From positions 7,378,001 to 7,442,000 of the forward strand of contig CM121341.1 of assembly GCA_051530055.1 (NCBI GenBank): DNA of 64,000 bases. The letters run 5' to 3'. The position numbers were made by a program, and so were the translations under genes. Source of the DNA: Neoechinorhynchus agilis. Taxonomy: Eukaryota; Acanthocephala. Numbering within the stretch: position 1 is the first letter of the stretch; each line of letters begins with the position of its first letter. Below the pieces are notes generated by a model that was not told the origin of the DNA, made no database searches, and was given only the letters and a program-made list of their open reading frames with translations. This document shows positions 1-11,816 of the stretch, piece by piece.

Positions 1-189
1 GTGCTATATGTGATCCATACATGCAATTTCACTAAGCCGAACGAAAAGGAAAACGATACATATCCACCGCGAAAAGCGGATTGTGGAACGGATACCGCTT
101 TCAACACAGTTTAATTGTTCAAATTTGCGCGATCGTCTCACGTACATGGAAACTGCCGAACAGGGCACTAATAATTAACCATCTTTTAT

Positions 190-1500
190 CAAATTTATTA
201 AATTCATTTTTGAACCAAAATGGCAAAGGCGTCGTTTAAACGAATATCACTGCCAGTAGGAATTTACGGTTCGATATCAAATTTTAAAATTTATTAAATT
301 CTATTTTGAACCAAAATATCAAAGGCGTTGACTAAACGAATATCACTGCCACTAAGAATTAACGATCCGATATCAAATTTTAAAATTTATTAAATTCAAT
401 TTTGAACCAAAATATCAAAGGCGTTGACTAAACGAATATCGCTGCCACTAGGAATTAACGATCCGATATCAAATTTTAAAATTTATTAAATTCAATTTTG
501 AACCAAAATGGCAAAGGCGTCGTTTAAACGAATATCACTGCCACTATGAATTAACGATTCGATATCAAATTTTAAAATTTATTAAATTCAATTTTGAACC
601 AAAATATCAAAGGCGTCGTCTAAACGAATATCACTGCCACTAGAATTAACGATCCGATATCAAATTTTAAAATTTATTAAATTCAATTTTGAACCAAAAT
701 ATCAAAGGCGTTGACTAAACGAATATCGCTGCCACTAAGAATTAACGATCCGATATCAAATTTTAAAATTTATTAAATTCAATTTTGAACCAAAATATCA
801 AAGGGTTTACTAAACGAATATCGCTGCCACTAGGAATTAACGATCCGATATCAAATTTTAAATTTTATTAAATTCAATTTTGAACCAAAATGGCAAAGGC
901 GTCGTCTAAACGAATATCACTGCCACTAAGAATTAACGATCCGATATCAAATTTTAAAATTTATTAAATTCTATTTTGAACCAAAATATCAAAGGGTTTA
1001 CTAAACGAATATCGCTGCCACTAGGAATTAACGATTCGATATCAAATTTTAAAATTTATTAAATTCAATTTTGAACCAAAATGGCAAAGACGTTGACTAA
1101 ACGAATATCGCTGCCACTAGGAATTAACGATTCGATATCAAATTTTAAAACTTATTAAATTCAATTTTGAACCAAGATGGCAAAGACGATGACTAAACGA
1201 ATATCGCTGCCACTAGGAATTAACGATTCGATATCAAATTTTAAAACTTATTAAATTCAATTTTGAACCAAGATGGCAAAGACGATGACTAAACGAATAT
1301 CGCTGCCACTAGGAATTAACGATTCGATATCAAATTTTAAAACTTATTAAATTCAATTTTGAACCAAGATGGCAAAGACGTTGACTAAACGAATATCGCT
1401 GCCACTAGGAATTAACGATTCGATATCAAATTTTAAAATTTATTGAATTTAATTTTGAACCAAGACGGCCAAGGCGTTGACTAAACTAATATCGCTGTGC
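190..1500. repeat. 96-bp satellite array, about 13-14 units
   Basis: The phrase TTTTGAACCAAAAT recurs at about 208, 304, 400, 496, 592, 687, 783, 878, 974, 1069, 1165, 1261, 1357 and 1453, giving a 95-96 bp period. Units are AT-rich and contain CGAATATCGCTGCCACTA and GATATCAAATTTTAAAA. Units differ by point changes; those from about 1069 to 1400 share AAAACTTATT and look like a recent local expansion. No coding potential seen. Confidence 0.95.
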
Positions 1501-3130
1501 GAAGGAATAATCTGCATTTAAAGTGAAAATTAATCTCATTAACGCCTTTCATAAAGAACATGATAATTTACTTTAACGAGATAAAAACGCGAACGAGCTT
1601 TAGTACTCCGGGGGAATTTCCTTATACATCGCCCCGTCCGAAACACTAATACTATCGATTTGTTCATTTTCTCTAATGATGAATTTCATAAACGTCAAAT
1701 TTACGCCATTAGATATGGCGGATAAAACGAGTGGACGAAAAGTTGAGTCTAATGAAAGTGCTTCATTTCAAAAAAGAAGTTTTGCATGTAATATTGAATA
1801 CGCCTGCCTCGTTGCATCGATCCATAAAAATAATTTCACGATTATAAATAGTTTGCTGTATTGATTGCTACCCAGAAATTCTATTCAATCCAGAAACCGA
1901 GTCATATTTGAATGAAATCTTTACATGGGGTTGCAACTTCCCCTTTCCTAATTTCGTCATCCGAAGAAGCTCATTACATCTTAGTCAAGTTAAATCAAAT
2001 TTAATCCGTCGCTGACACAAATAGAATAATTTTACTGCTTCCAGTCAAGATCAACTAAGGGAATAGAAAGGTACATTCAGGCACTTTAATTTTTTTATAT
2101 ATTATCCAGCTTGGTAATTTATAACAATTTCTTTCCTTCGTAATTGATTAGAAAAACAAACGAACAAGACGAAAAGCCCACTAACCGAAACCAAATATTC
2201 AAACAATCGAATTAATTGATACTGCAAGCAATCACATCTGGTTAATTGTTGCAATAAGAACACGAGTCATTTTTACTTCGATCATCGACCCATCTAAACC
2301 TAACCTTCGTTTTTAGATCTCGAGATAATCACTGTCTAAATTTACATTCAAAGAATCCCGAATGGAGTGCTCTACCGATTATGAATTGGTTCTTTAGCGC
2401 AGTATTATGGATAAAGGCGGCAGCGTTTAAATGGCTAAAATTTTATATCTGCGACTTTTGTAATAGAAATATCAATATATCTGCCAAGCGCGGCTTAGTG
2501 AGCTAGAACGAAAAGGAAATAGTTCCATTAACGCACCCATCTTGGCAATCAAAGGCGAAATGCTTTAGGAAACACCGGATATCAGTCTAAATGCATTCAT
2601 TATTTCCAAGATTTCTTCATTCAAATGAGTTAACGATTCTCGTACTCATTTCCATGCGGATCATGAAATTGTCACACTCCAAGAAGGAAGGAAAAATAAG
2701 CGCCAAAGAAGATTAAAACGATTCCTTTTGCCGTTTTCCGGATTAAAAGTATTCCATTTAGGTTCGACAAAAAGGCCTACCAACACAACTATGAAGATTC
2801 GTACAATAATAAAGGCAACAGCGACGGAACAATGTGCAAAATCACACGAATACACAGAAAAAAAGTGGCCCATTTGGATGTAGAGTTTGTTTTGAATGCT
2901 TTAACCATGCTCATGGGGTGTTTGGCGTTATATCAACGGACTAATGATTACATTTCCATACACCGTGCCCGCGGCTTGTGTTTTCTTTTCTTAACTCATG
3001 GCATGAGTCTTGACTAGACGAAGTTACAAGAATTCCCTGTTGATTCTATGGGTTTCCAAAACGACCTGAACCCCCCTATAGTTTAAGTAGAACTTCCCTA
3101 ATTTGTGTTTTTACTCCAATGATTTGAGAA
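1501..3130. other. gene-poor stretch
   Basis: AT-rich DNA following the satellite. Only short open frames (60-70 codons) with no family resemblance, no consistent exon structure and no clear repeat. I see nothing I can support as a gene here. Confidence 0.5.
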
Positions 3131-3420
3131 TTCTAAACCAGGGAGCAGTAACCGCCGCTGAGGAACGCAAAAGGGACAAATATCGGGGCCTAATTCAAAA
3201 ATCATTATTTCGTTTCATTTGGCGTCGAGACGCTCAGGTCGTTTGATACCACAGCGCAGGACCTGGTCAATCAATTGTTTAAGAGACTGAGACGAATTAC
3301 TGGCGATCCGAGAACAGGAGAATTATAAGTCTAACTAATCAACGGAGCGGAACGCTGCATCCGTCCTTTCGACCGTTGCACCAAGACGGCAACTGAGTGA
3401 TCCAGAGTGGTGGTGTGAAT
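3131..3420 (+). mobile_element. LINE 3' fragment
   Basis: About 290 bp closely resembles the stretch at 43020-43320, which is the 3' end of a better preserved non-LTR element. Shared words include GCCGCTGAGGAACGC, CCTAATTCAAAAATCATTAT, GGTCAATCAATTGT and GAACGCTGCAT. The translation carries the remnant of the C-terminal YRxL motif of this LINE group, with stops, so it is a dead 5'-truncated copy. Confidence 0.75.
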
Positions 3421-4610
3421 GTTTGTAAATACTTTTTTTTGTCAAAGGATAAAAATAAGTCTAATGGAAAAAATTTAAGCAGTAAAACACAATTAGTAGT
3501 CGCCAGTGCAACGAATAGGCACAAAAGTATTTGACTTTAATAGCTACAGTTCTGTTGCAATTACAATAATATCTTTACAAGTATGTAATTTGCTTCATAA
3601 AATACAGTTTCCAGTAAATTAATTTGGAAATGGAATTATTTTTTCACAGAATAAATTATTAATTTTTTTAAAAAAAACAAGCCTAATAAATCATTTTTTC
3701 CAAATACAAAACGAATGAGATCAATAAAAAACTTTAAGAATTAGAAAGAGTAATTGAAAGGTTCCGAGCAAAATAAACTGAATAAACGTTTTAGTAGGCA
3801 TTCGCAACTCACATAAGATGATACGTTCAAGATTTATTGATAAGTTACCTGAAATATCTCAAAAACTTCACTTATTTCTATGATTCCTCAGAAAAAAATT
3901 CCGTACTGAGACATCGATCAATCGTGGCAAGCGCATCCGCTTTCATTTTCTCTCTTTTAGTAGTTGCAGCGTCCACAATGTATTTTCGCGTGGTCGTGTC
4001 GAGAAGTGAAGAATCCAAGTCTTTACACATTGTTATTGGGCACGAATAACGATAAAATCCCATAACCGCCCATTTCCCACTGTATTCTAGCCCTTTAAAT
4101 TACAATAATTCCATGAATTTCATTCTTTTCCTTTAAATAATTCGCTTTGTGCAATCTTTTCTGAAGACGTTTGATGATTTCACTTTTTAAAGATAAAAAT
4201 ATATCCTATAATACGTGTTAGAAATATGTGCTTAAGCAATCGAACACAAACCTCCAAATCATACTGAGGGCAGGGACGTTTCCTTGGGGACTTCGCTTGT
4301 GCAACAGTGTCTAAAGGATCGCTGGATTTCATATCGTCCTTATTTTGAATTGCTTGGTGAGCATTTAAATGGATTTAAACTTAAAGCCAAAAGTAAGCTA
4401 CGCACCATCCATTAAGGAAGCGATTTAGTACTTTGCGAATGAAATGTTTGATCTGAAATAAGAATCCTTAAAATTATTTTGGTTTTAGACGAATTAATTA
4501 CGATACGAACTCACTGTAATGAAAATTTTACAGGTGAATAAGTTGTTCGCGGCAAATAGAACAACAATTTATATGTAATAGAGAATTTTATTTTTGTTTG
4601 GTGAGGTCGA
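3421..4610. other. no supported gene
   Basis: AT-rich. A 70-codon frame at 3837-4049 (+) has a hydrophobic stretch but no flanking exons or family match, so it is not called. Confidence 0.4.
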
Positions 4611-4772
4611 ACCCGGTCAATGAATTTTTCATCAATTTATTGTGAAATATTTCGTGAGGATTTTCCTCACCTCTTCAATCAGATACGATAAAAATCCAAC
4701 AGCAAATAACCTGCAGCAGAGATCTGAATGAAGAGGTGAGGAGAATCCGGATGAACAATCCATTGACCGGGG
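4611..4772. repeat. fold-back element
   Basis: Left half has CCGGTCAATGAATTTTTC then GGATTTTCCTCACCTCTTCA; the right half returns TGAAGAGGTGAGGAGAATCC then ATTGACCGGGG, so the strand folds into an interrupted hairpin around about 4700. The CCGGTCA end is shared with the fold-back at 17452-17640. Confidence 0.7.
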
Positions 4773-5049
4773 AACAATTCACATTTAGGCCTAAAAACCC
4801 GGGTGCAGTGAATTAATTCTCGCTAATAATCGTATTGAATAGGCGATACAAATCGGGCAGGCTCGAAATAAAAACAATTTTACGAGAAGCGATTATCGAG
4901 CCCTTCAAAACGACGGACTCATTATACTCTTCGACCCCGTTCTTTTTCGAGAACTGAAAACTTATTTCCTGTTGTATTTTCGAATTGATCCCATCGAACT
5001 ATTAATTCCTTTCATATGTTAGCCAACGTCCGTTTCCCTGAAACAAGCG

Positions 5050-5455
5050 TCAATCGCAGATTGTTCCATCATTGCTCGATAAGGAAATCTGATCACACAA
5101 TGAACTCAAGCAGTTGCTTGAGAGTTCAAAATCACTTAGCCATTCATCAAGCTCTTCGAAGGCGCATTCATTAATGTTTTCTTTAGAGTCAACTTTCTTT
5201 TGAAACCTGGATTGAACTGGTTCTAAAGTCTGATTACAAATACGTTTGAAATGTATACGAAAAGGTTTGAGCGATTACCATTCCGGAGAGGACAGGCGAA
5301 TTATTGCGTTCAATGACGAACGATCCCGGATGTTCGATCGATCGCATCTTTAATTCACTTGAGATCATCTCAGACGCGAATTTCGAATTAACACTTAGTT
5401 GCTTGTATTCGTCGATAATCTCAACAAGTTTTGACTCGTATCCTTTTTTGTCCAC
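5050..5455 (-). CDS. hypothetical acidic protein, two exons seen, 5' end missing
   Basis: On the minus strand, exon 5279-5455 is followed by a GT-AG intron 5230-5278 (49 bp; donor GTAATCGC, acceptor AATCAG), then exon 5050-5229 ending in TGA. The phases match (0/0), giving about 118 residues. The visible protein is charged and acidic at the C-terminus (E-rich segment NECAFEELDEWLSD) with no transmembrane helix. No ATG lies in frame above 5455; an in-frame stop follows shortly upstream after a possible acceptor, so a first exon is probably missing. I recognise no family. The intact frame across a well-placed short intron is the main support. Confidence 0.5.
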
Positions 5456-5814
5456 ATTCCGGACAATGGATTTCTAATAAAGTCGAATATATATTTAACA
5501 TTGTTGATAAAATATGGTGAAGAAAATAAGAACTAAGAAATTCGATTTTATTGTGAATTTTCGGTCCTTCTTCAGACTATTGTTTTCGGAGAAAATTTTC
5601 TAATAAAGTTTGTTCATGACTAAAACAATTGAGGACTAACCTTTGCGTGAGTGTACGCGAGATGAAGACAACGATCAATAGTGTCCAGAAGATGTGGACC
5701 AGTGCTATTTATGCTTTCACTGCAGCTATCCGGATGAGTGTACATCTATGGATCGTCGGATGAACACAACCGTGAATCAGCAAGCATTCCAACTCTTCAA
5801 TGTTTTTAATGACA

Positions 5815-5947
5815 TTCAGATTTAGGACTTCCCTTTTTCGACTTTTTAGTTTATCCTTCTCGGCATGAAGCCACACCGCTCTCTTACATCGGCTTCATGT
5901 CAAGAAGAATAAACTAAAACGCTGAGGAAAGGATGTCCTAAATCTGA
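5815..5947. repeat. fold-back element
   Basis: Starts TTCAGATTTAGGAC and ends with its reverse complement GTCCTAAATCTGAA. Inner matching arms include TTTTAGTTTATCCTTCT with its return, and ATGAAGCC with GGCTTCAT around the centre. Confidence 0.8.
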
Positions 5948-6055
5948 AACATTCCAACTCCGAAAAAAAACCGAAAATCGATATTTTAAGTTGTCTTTCA
6001 GCAAAATGTCTTGAGACGTCACCATCTTTTAATTACTTGAATATTGAATTTTTCA

Positions 6056-6152
6056 TGTTATTTTATGGTGGAAAATATGATTTAGTAAGATTAGGCCGAA
6101 ATATCGGATTCAAAAAATCAATTCAGTTTTCCACCACAAAATAACATTTTTA
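6056..6152. repeat. fold-back element
   Basis: ATGTTATTTTATGGTGGAAAA is returned as TTTTCCACCACAAAATAACAT about 60 bp later, a strong stem with a loop of about 50 bp. Confidence 0.75.
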
Positions 6153-6229
6153 GAATTGGAGATGAAATAATCATAGACCCGAATAAAACATATTTCAATC
6201 CTTATGAAAGTTTTGTATTCGAAAATGGA

Positions 6230-6480
6230 CACTTGGGATGTTGTAATGATAAAATCTTTATTCCGAGAGCGTTAGCCGTCTTATGGCTTCTTCATGGAGA
6301 TGTGAAGTGTGTGTTAAAGTAGCGACATTGAAGTATAGAAAGTTCATTCATTTTGTTGAGCAGTTCTGGGGGTTTGTCGAGTTGGCCTTTAGAAACTGTA
6401 ATGATCGATCTAAACAATCCCCTTAAGAGCGTTTGAGATATTGAAAACGAATTCTCCTCAACTCATTCACGATTCGTTAT
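6230..6480. repeat. dispersed repeat, shared with 49.6-50.2 kb
   Basis: The stretch with GTTGTAATGATAAAATCTTT, GTGTTAAAGTAGCGACATTG and TTCACGATTCGTTA reappears at 49960-50150 and, more diverged, at 49620-49860. No protein is preserved, so this is a non-autonomous dispersed repeat of unknown class. Confidence 0.7.
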
Positions 6481-6562
6481 AAATGACGGAGAAATAATAG
6501 TGTTTAGGAGACATCGCTTGAAGAATTGCTGCCGATGTGTTAGGTACCGCCGGAATGTGATT

Positions 6563-6675
6563 GGAATTATTGTTTAGGTCTACACCTTGTAAATGATTTA
6601 TGCGAACCTCGTCGGGTTCATCATCAGTTCTAAAATACAAGTGATTTATCAAGTGTAGACCTAAACAATAATTCC
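6563..6675. repeat. hairpin repeat with 25-bp perfect inverted ends
   Basis: Begins GGAATTATTGTTTAGGTCTA and ends with the exact reverse complement, arms about 25 bp. The loop contains CGAACCTCGTCGGGTTCATC, a word seen in the other orientation at 17350 and, diverged, at 32581 and 62800. Looks like a MITE-type element. Confidence 0.8.
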
Positions 6676-7779
6676 TGAAGAATAGAATTTGCTGCTTTGT
6701 AAAAATCGACATTTTGGAAGTCTGTTGTAGTGATAAAGAAAAAAGAATATCTTCATTCTAAAAATCCGGGGATTATGATCACCAAATCTTCAACTCTATC
6801 ATCCCGAAGAAGTTTTGCTTGATGATCTTTGGAATCGCCATTTTTAATACACATCAAACATTTGCTAGTTATTAAAAACGATCTATCAATTGATGAGCTT
6901 AACATAACGTTCATCTAAGAATTTAGCACGAGAAATGCGAAACCCCTATGATATTTTATTGAATCTTGTCGCCCCTTCGTTTAATGAGAATACGTCCATA
7001 ATAACGTACTCGTTTGTCATCTCGGAAAGGCGATTGTATTGATCTTTTTTAAAACCTACGAATGAAAGGGTTCTCATCTATCTCGCTATAAAAAACCATG
7101 GAAAGATTTTAAATATTAAGCCAGGTATGAAAATTTTGAATAAAAAGGAATCGGACCCTTCATTTAGTATTATAATATCTATTTTCATTAAGTAGGACTT
7201 AATAAAAAAATCATCTACGTTCGATATGCGATAAGCCGGCAACAAATCCAAAATCAACAATGCCTCGTTTGGTTAAGAAAAATCCGATAAAGATCAATAA
7301 CGGCTACACAGATCTTACAATGAAAATCCGTTTCTATACATGTCAACGTTCATAAGGTTTGTGAGCGTCTAGTCATTTCAAAGGCAATCGAAAGTAGCCG
7401 GCGATCAAGGTTATTGCAAAACATGAAGAAATTCGAAACGACGTTTTAAAGCACAGCTCAACGCTTAAAATAAAGTAGATAACCTAGAAGCCTAATAAAT
7501 TTATTCGAGGATATTTGACAGAAAAAACCGTGACTATGTAAAACGGCGCACTCGTTGGAAAAGTTCAATGCACTTCACCAATTCGTCAGCGCTTGGCCTT
7601 AAGAGAAAGTCCAATTTCAAACTGGAGTCCAGATCACCATGGTAACCGTGTTCATTAAAAGAAAGCGATCACTTTAAGTGATTCAATGACTTCCAGTTCT
7701 CCGGTGAAAGGTAAGCATCGGTAATAAAGAATTTCGCCCTTATGAGCCACGATCCTTCAATTTTTTAGACGACCAAACT

Positions 7780-9009
7780 ATGCGGATTACGGCGGACGCA
7801 ATCAAAGATTGCTGTGAGGATTTCCCTTCATTGTGCGAGGAAATGTTCGGACGGGATAACGATAAAAAGAAGAGTGCAGGAGGGAAGGGAAAACCGAGAA
7901 AGGCTGTAAAAAGACCGGCCGAGAAGACATTGAAAGCAAAGAAAGGACAAATAAGGCACAAACAGAAAAGGAAAGTGGTTAAACAAAAGAAGATTAAGGT
8001 TTCAAAAAAACCGATGAAATCAAAAAAGGCGATTGGTGAAAGGAAAAAAGCTGTGATTGATTTGATGGCGGATGTTACTTGTGATCCTAATAACGTTCCT
8101 TACTACACCAAAAAACGTCGAGCACTTGGCTGTTTAGTCAAACGAACGATCATTCAAAAGGAAGATAAAGGACAAACGGGTATAAAGGAGGCCTCTGTAA
8201 TCGAAGATGTCATGAAATGCCTTCGTTACGATTCAATTCCAGTTAATGTACTAAAGAATCGCATTAAATTCACTGTTGATCGATGTGTAGCTGGTGAGCG
8301 TCTTATCCGAGGAAGCGGAGGGACCATCAGGAGTGGACCGAAGATGCGATATCGGTGTGCTCCAGGCATTCCGCTTTTTAAGTCAAGTATTTTGCCAAAA
8401 CCAAAGGTAAATAAAACGAACCAGAAGAGAAAAGGGAAACCCCGATTCAGTCCTAAGACTAAAAACAAACCAATCGGTCCAGTTTCCAATAATGCACTCA
8501 AACAAACAAATAGAAAACGTCAAAAGATGGGTAAGACTTCTGAAAGACGAAGAGGCCGATCTACTAAAGCAATTGAACCGAAGGCAAGGACAGCAAAGAT
8601 GAAAATTGAACTTAAGAGGGCGAATGTTGTGAGTAAAACAGCGAAGAGATCATCTCTAAAATCAGGCAAGGAAAAGGCGATAAAAGGAATTAAAAGGCAA
8701 GTGTCACTTTATGCTCTAAAATCGAAACGGGCCAGAATGAGTCCAAGTTCAAAGAAGAAAACAAATCTCAGGAGACGTGTGAAATCTGAAAAGAAAGGTC
8801 AGACAAGAACTGAAACTAAATCAAGAGAAGTTAAACGATTAGACGCCCAAATTTTGAACGTTGCTGCTAACGATTTGACCGACGTCAAAGGCGACGGTGA
8901 ACAAATAACGCCGGACACAGTAGGCAAGTTTGTATTTGGACAAAAATTACCATCTTTGCATCGCTTAAATTTGGGACGAGCTCAACGAAGTCAGCTCAAA
9001 TTAAGCTGA
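7780..9009 (+). CDS. lysine-rich linker-histone-like protein
   Basis: An intact single-exon frame of 409 residues. It is extremely basic: lysine/arginine-rich tails at about 28-92 and 200-360 flank a more globular part at about 135-193. That part (helix around SVIEDVMKCL, then VLKNRIKFTVDRCVAGERLI and a GSGGT turn) resembles the winged-helix fold of histone H1/H5, where a final helix is followed by a glycine-rich GTGASG-type wing. A chromatin or nucleic-acid-binding nuclear role is inferred. Length is roughly twice a usual H1. The start ATG follows a TTTTTTAG acceptor-like site at about 7768, fitting a trans-spliced or unseen leader exon. The other-arm copy (30386-31614) is frameshifted. Family assignment is moderate: composition alone could mislead. 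Confidence 0.7.
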   Translation: MRITADAIKDCCEDFPSLCEEMFGRDNDKKKSAGGKGKPRKAVKRPAEKTLKAKKGQIRHKQKRKVVKQKKIKVSKKPMKSKKAIGERKKAVIDLMADVTCDPNNVPYYTKKRRALGCLVKRTIIQKEDKGQTGIKEASVIEDVMKCLRYDSIPVNVLKNRIKFTVDRCVAGERLIRGSGGTIRSGPKMRYRCAPGIPLFKSSILPKPKVNKTNQKRKGKPRFSPKTKNKPIGPVSNNALKQTNRKRQKMGKTSERRRGRSTKAIEPKARTAKMKIELKRANVVSKTAKRSSLKSGKEKAIKGIKRQVSLYALKSKRARMSPSSKKKTNLRRRVKSEKKGQTRTETKSREVKRLDAQILNVAANDLTDVKGDGEQITPDTVGKFVFGQKLPSLHRLNLGRAQRSQLKLS

Positions 9010-9353
9010 TATTTTTTATTATTTAATAAGAATTTTGATTGAGATGTGATTCAACATTTTAAACACATTTCTTGAATGAGTGATTTCGAGCATGAAAAAT
9101 AAATTTATAAAACGAGTCCACGAAATCCCATTGAGATCTTTAAGATAAAACAAAATACTAAGTGGCCGCGTTCGCAAATTAACGCGCTCGAATTCTCCGT
9201 GGAATCCGATAGTTGCATTAAAATTTCTTTGGTCTCGCTTTCGATTGATCGTGATTTGTATCCACTGCACAATAAATTTTTACCGTTCTTAGCAATTCTT
9301 TAAATTGCCAACTAAGATGTTAATTTATTAACCAATCAGTGGTGGAATTATTC

Positions 9354-9662
9354 CTACCACCACGGCCCAAATCGACCACAGCACGGGCGATAGAAGGGAA
9401 AAAATCCCCATGGGTAGGACGGCCAGAATCCGAAGAACCAGCGCTTTCCATCTTGCACCATCTTTGGCACTCTGTCGTCTTTCTCCAACTTGTCAAGCTG
9501 ATCCCTTGGGATTTCGTCTTCTCTGAACCATTTCAATCCACACTCGGTTTTAGCCGATTCCCCTAAAGATTCAACAGCACTCACTTCCTTCGCCGGACCA
9601 ACAGCGATGGCCCTCAATTCGTAGAAAAGAAAGATGGCGAGAAGACAGATGAGAAGCTTCAT
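9354..9662 (-). CDS. small secreted peptide, left-arm variant
   Basis: 102 residues from the MKLL start. Residues 1-19 (MKLLICLLAIFLFYELRAIA) form a typical signal peptide; the rest is an acidic segment with one cysteine region (KTECGLKW), a DQLDKLEKDD stretch and an aromatic/glycine/proline tail rich in W, F and P. The start is chosen at MKLL, not the ATG 11 codons upstream, because a TATAAA box lies only about 38 bp before it. This copy differs from 19920-20219 and 29713-30009 in its tail, where extra bases give FYRPCCGRFGPWW in place of FFGPFGPWW. No known family recognised; extracellular location is inferred. Confidence 0.75.
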   Translation of the reverse strand: MKLLICLLAIFLFYELRAIAVGPAKEVSAVESLGESAKTECGLKWFREDEIPRDQLDKLEKDDRVPKMVQDGKRWFFGFWPSYPWGFFPFYRPCCGRFGPWW

Positions 9663-9940
9663 TCGGATTGAAAGTGAAGCTCGAATGAACTCCATTTATA
9701 CTCCTGTTTGTTTTCACGAAAATATCCTATTTTCCCGATACAAAACCGTGATCGAATAGCAACATCAAAATAGATTTCAACTTGAAAACACTCTTTGACT
9801 AAACTGCTTCGTTGAAAAACGGAGAACACGAGTAAGCAAAAGAGAGTTTTGCAATTGTGGTATATTTGTCCGTGGATGTTTTTCACTTATTGAACTAAAA
9901 ACACCACAGAATGTCATCCTGCCATATAGAATATTTGCAA
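9663..9940 (-). promoter_or_regulatory. promoter/5' cassette of secreted-peptide gene (copy 1 of 5)
   Basis: About 270 bp upstream of the MKLL start is nearly identical in five places (this one, 15460-15735, 19643-19919, 23690-23966, 29436-29712). It includes a TATAAA box at 9695-9700 (minus strand) about 38 bp before the ATG. An open 75-codon frame lies inside each cassette, but it overlaps the TATA region and is best read as chance. Confidence 0.65.
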
Positions 9941-10030
9941 ATTCAGCGCTAGGCTATCAAAGGCCGTGGCCTCTCAAAAGATTGCCTTCAAAGGATCCGA
10001 AAATCGGAAAACGTTCGAATAACCCAATGT

Positions 10031-10368
10031 CAAACACAAAGAGTTCATTTTCTTTTGGTAGTATTGTCACCTCGGATTTAGATTCACTGATTTATTTCCA
10101 ACATTTCGACGGAAAATTCCGACATTATCAAGGTTTGCCATTGCTTGTAAGTTTTTTAACATACATAAAATTTCGGAATTATCCGACGAAATATCGGGGA
10201 AATAAATCAGTTTATTAAAATGCCCAGGACGGCAAAACTACAAAAAAAAGTTTCTTTTCCTGCGAGAATAATAATCCAAGACACAATAAAACGTTTTATT
10301 TGTTAACGTAAGAGGAAGAGGACCAGTGTATCTTTTGGTCTTCATAAACACTCGAGTTCTGATTTGAT
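10031..10368. repeat. hairpin-bearing dispersed repeat (left arm)
   Basis: Contains GATTCACTGATTTATTTCC and its near return GGAAATAAATCAGTTTATT around a centre near 10140, where ATTGCTTGTAAGT lies. It continues into AATAATCCAAGACACAATAA. Related stretches sit at 41139-41280 and 43380-43600. Mirror copy at 29008-29345. Confidence 0.7.
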
Positions 10369-10525
10369 AAATAAATCTGGCTATTGATTTTGGAGTGGAT
10401 TACGAGTCCGTGCGGGTGGGAATATCCGGTCGGGTTGGAAGGCCCGTTCTTGTGGGAATTGGTGGTTATGGCTTGCAGGAACGCTTGTAGGTTGGTATTT
10501 CCTCAAGTTCATTTCAGATTGGTGA

Positions 10526-11816
10526 AAAAATCTTTTATGTGTGTGTGTGATTTATAATAATAACACGTTAAGGAAAAAGGGAGAGGTGGGGTGGTCAATG
10601 GGTGATGAGGGGGATATCATCGGTGTATAAGAAAAGCTTTGAGAAAGAGGCGAGAGGTTGAAGGTCGTCTAAGAAAATATTAAAAAGAAGTAGTGACAGA
10701 ACAGCACCTTGAGGTACGCCTTTGGTGAGGGATAGGCTGATAGAAGAGGTAGAACGGCAGTGAATGTATTGTTTGCGACCGTGAAGATAAGATTCAAGCC
10801 AGCGGATCTGCTACAAGTTGAGACCAAAATCGGAAAAGGAGTGAATGGTCCACGGAGTCGAATGCTTTCGATAAATCCAGTTAAATGATACGGGTGAATT
10901 GGGAGTGATTATTGTCCAGGTATCATAGGAGCGTATCATAAATGCAAAGTAGGGCATCGGTTGCAGAAAATTTGGGCCGGAAACCGAATTGAATGGATAA
11001 AATTTTTCGATTGAAGGTTGGCAGAAGGTGTGCTTTAAAGCATCTCTCCAAGACTTTAGAGAATGAAGGTAAGAAAGAGATGGGTCGAAAACTTGAGGTG
11101 CATATAAGTTTAGATGCTTTCAGGAGCAGGATTACCCAATCTGTTTTAAGGCGACCAGGGAAGATTCCGGTCTTGAAACTTCTATTGATTATATGGGTAA
11201 GTGAATCAAATAAATCTGGGATGATAAAGCGTAGAGTTCAGTTGTGAATAGGAGAGTTAGGAGATGATTTGCGAGGTAGTTTCCGAAGAGCATGAGAATA
11301 TCATACTTGGAAATCATGGGAGGTGAAGCTGTAGAAGCTGAGAACGGTGGTGTAGATATGGAAGGGGATGACTATTTGTTTGTGTTCGAATGACAGTCAC
11401 AAAGTTTAGTGCATCAAGGAGGTCGGAGTTTGAAAGTTTAGAAGGGCGCTTTTCGTGTTTTTCCACGAGAGGTGAGTGGGAGAGGAGGCGAATTTATGTG
11501 CAAGAAAGGTCTTGCACGAGTTGAGAATGTAATGCGAGGGAGAGGATTGAGGGCAGCTCAAATCAGGATTGCATGGGTGGTATTTTTTTTCGCCTTTATT
11601 TGTAGCATTTTCAAGAAAGTAGACTTCCAAAGTGGATCTCGGCTGGAAAAGCGAATTGTTTTCTTAGGAATAGCTGTTATCATGCAAAAGGAGAATATAT
11701 TAGTTAGAGAAAGCATAACTTCCGAGCGGTTCGGGTGAAAAATCGATTTTCTGTGCGAAGACAGATTACTCGAGACCAATTTGGTGAATGGGAGCGTTAA
11801 GGATTAGCAGAAGGAG
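10526..11816 (-). mobile_element. decayed LINE reverse-transcriptase copy (left arm)
   Basis: Mirror of 27560-28850. On the minus strand broken frames spell reverse-transcriptase motifs GVPQGAVLS...LLFNIFLDDL and an LYTDD catalytic-site remnant (YADD family). Many stops, so it is dead. Because it is in both arms, it was present before the arm duplication. Confidence 0.8.

Noticed and set aside
2661-3017. Overlapping 60-70 codon frames on both strands
   Set aside because: No family match, no consistent exon chain; hydrophobic look of the minus frame is common in AT-rich DNA.
3837-4049. 70-codon frame with a hydrophobic stretch
   Set aside because: Isolated, mirrored by an equally long frame on the other strand, no splice support.
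9659-9886. 75-codon frame repeated five times in the promoter cassettes (also 15456, 19696, 23743, 29489)
   Set aside because: It overlaps the TATA box and the true signal-peptide start in another frame; its conservation follows from the cassette being copied.
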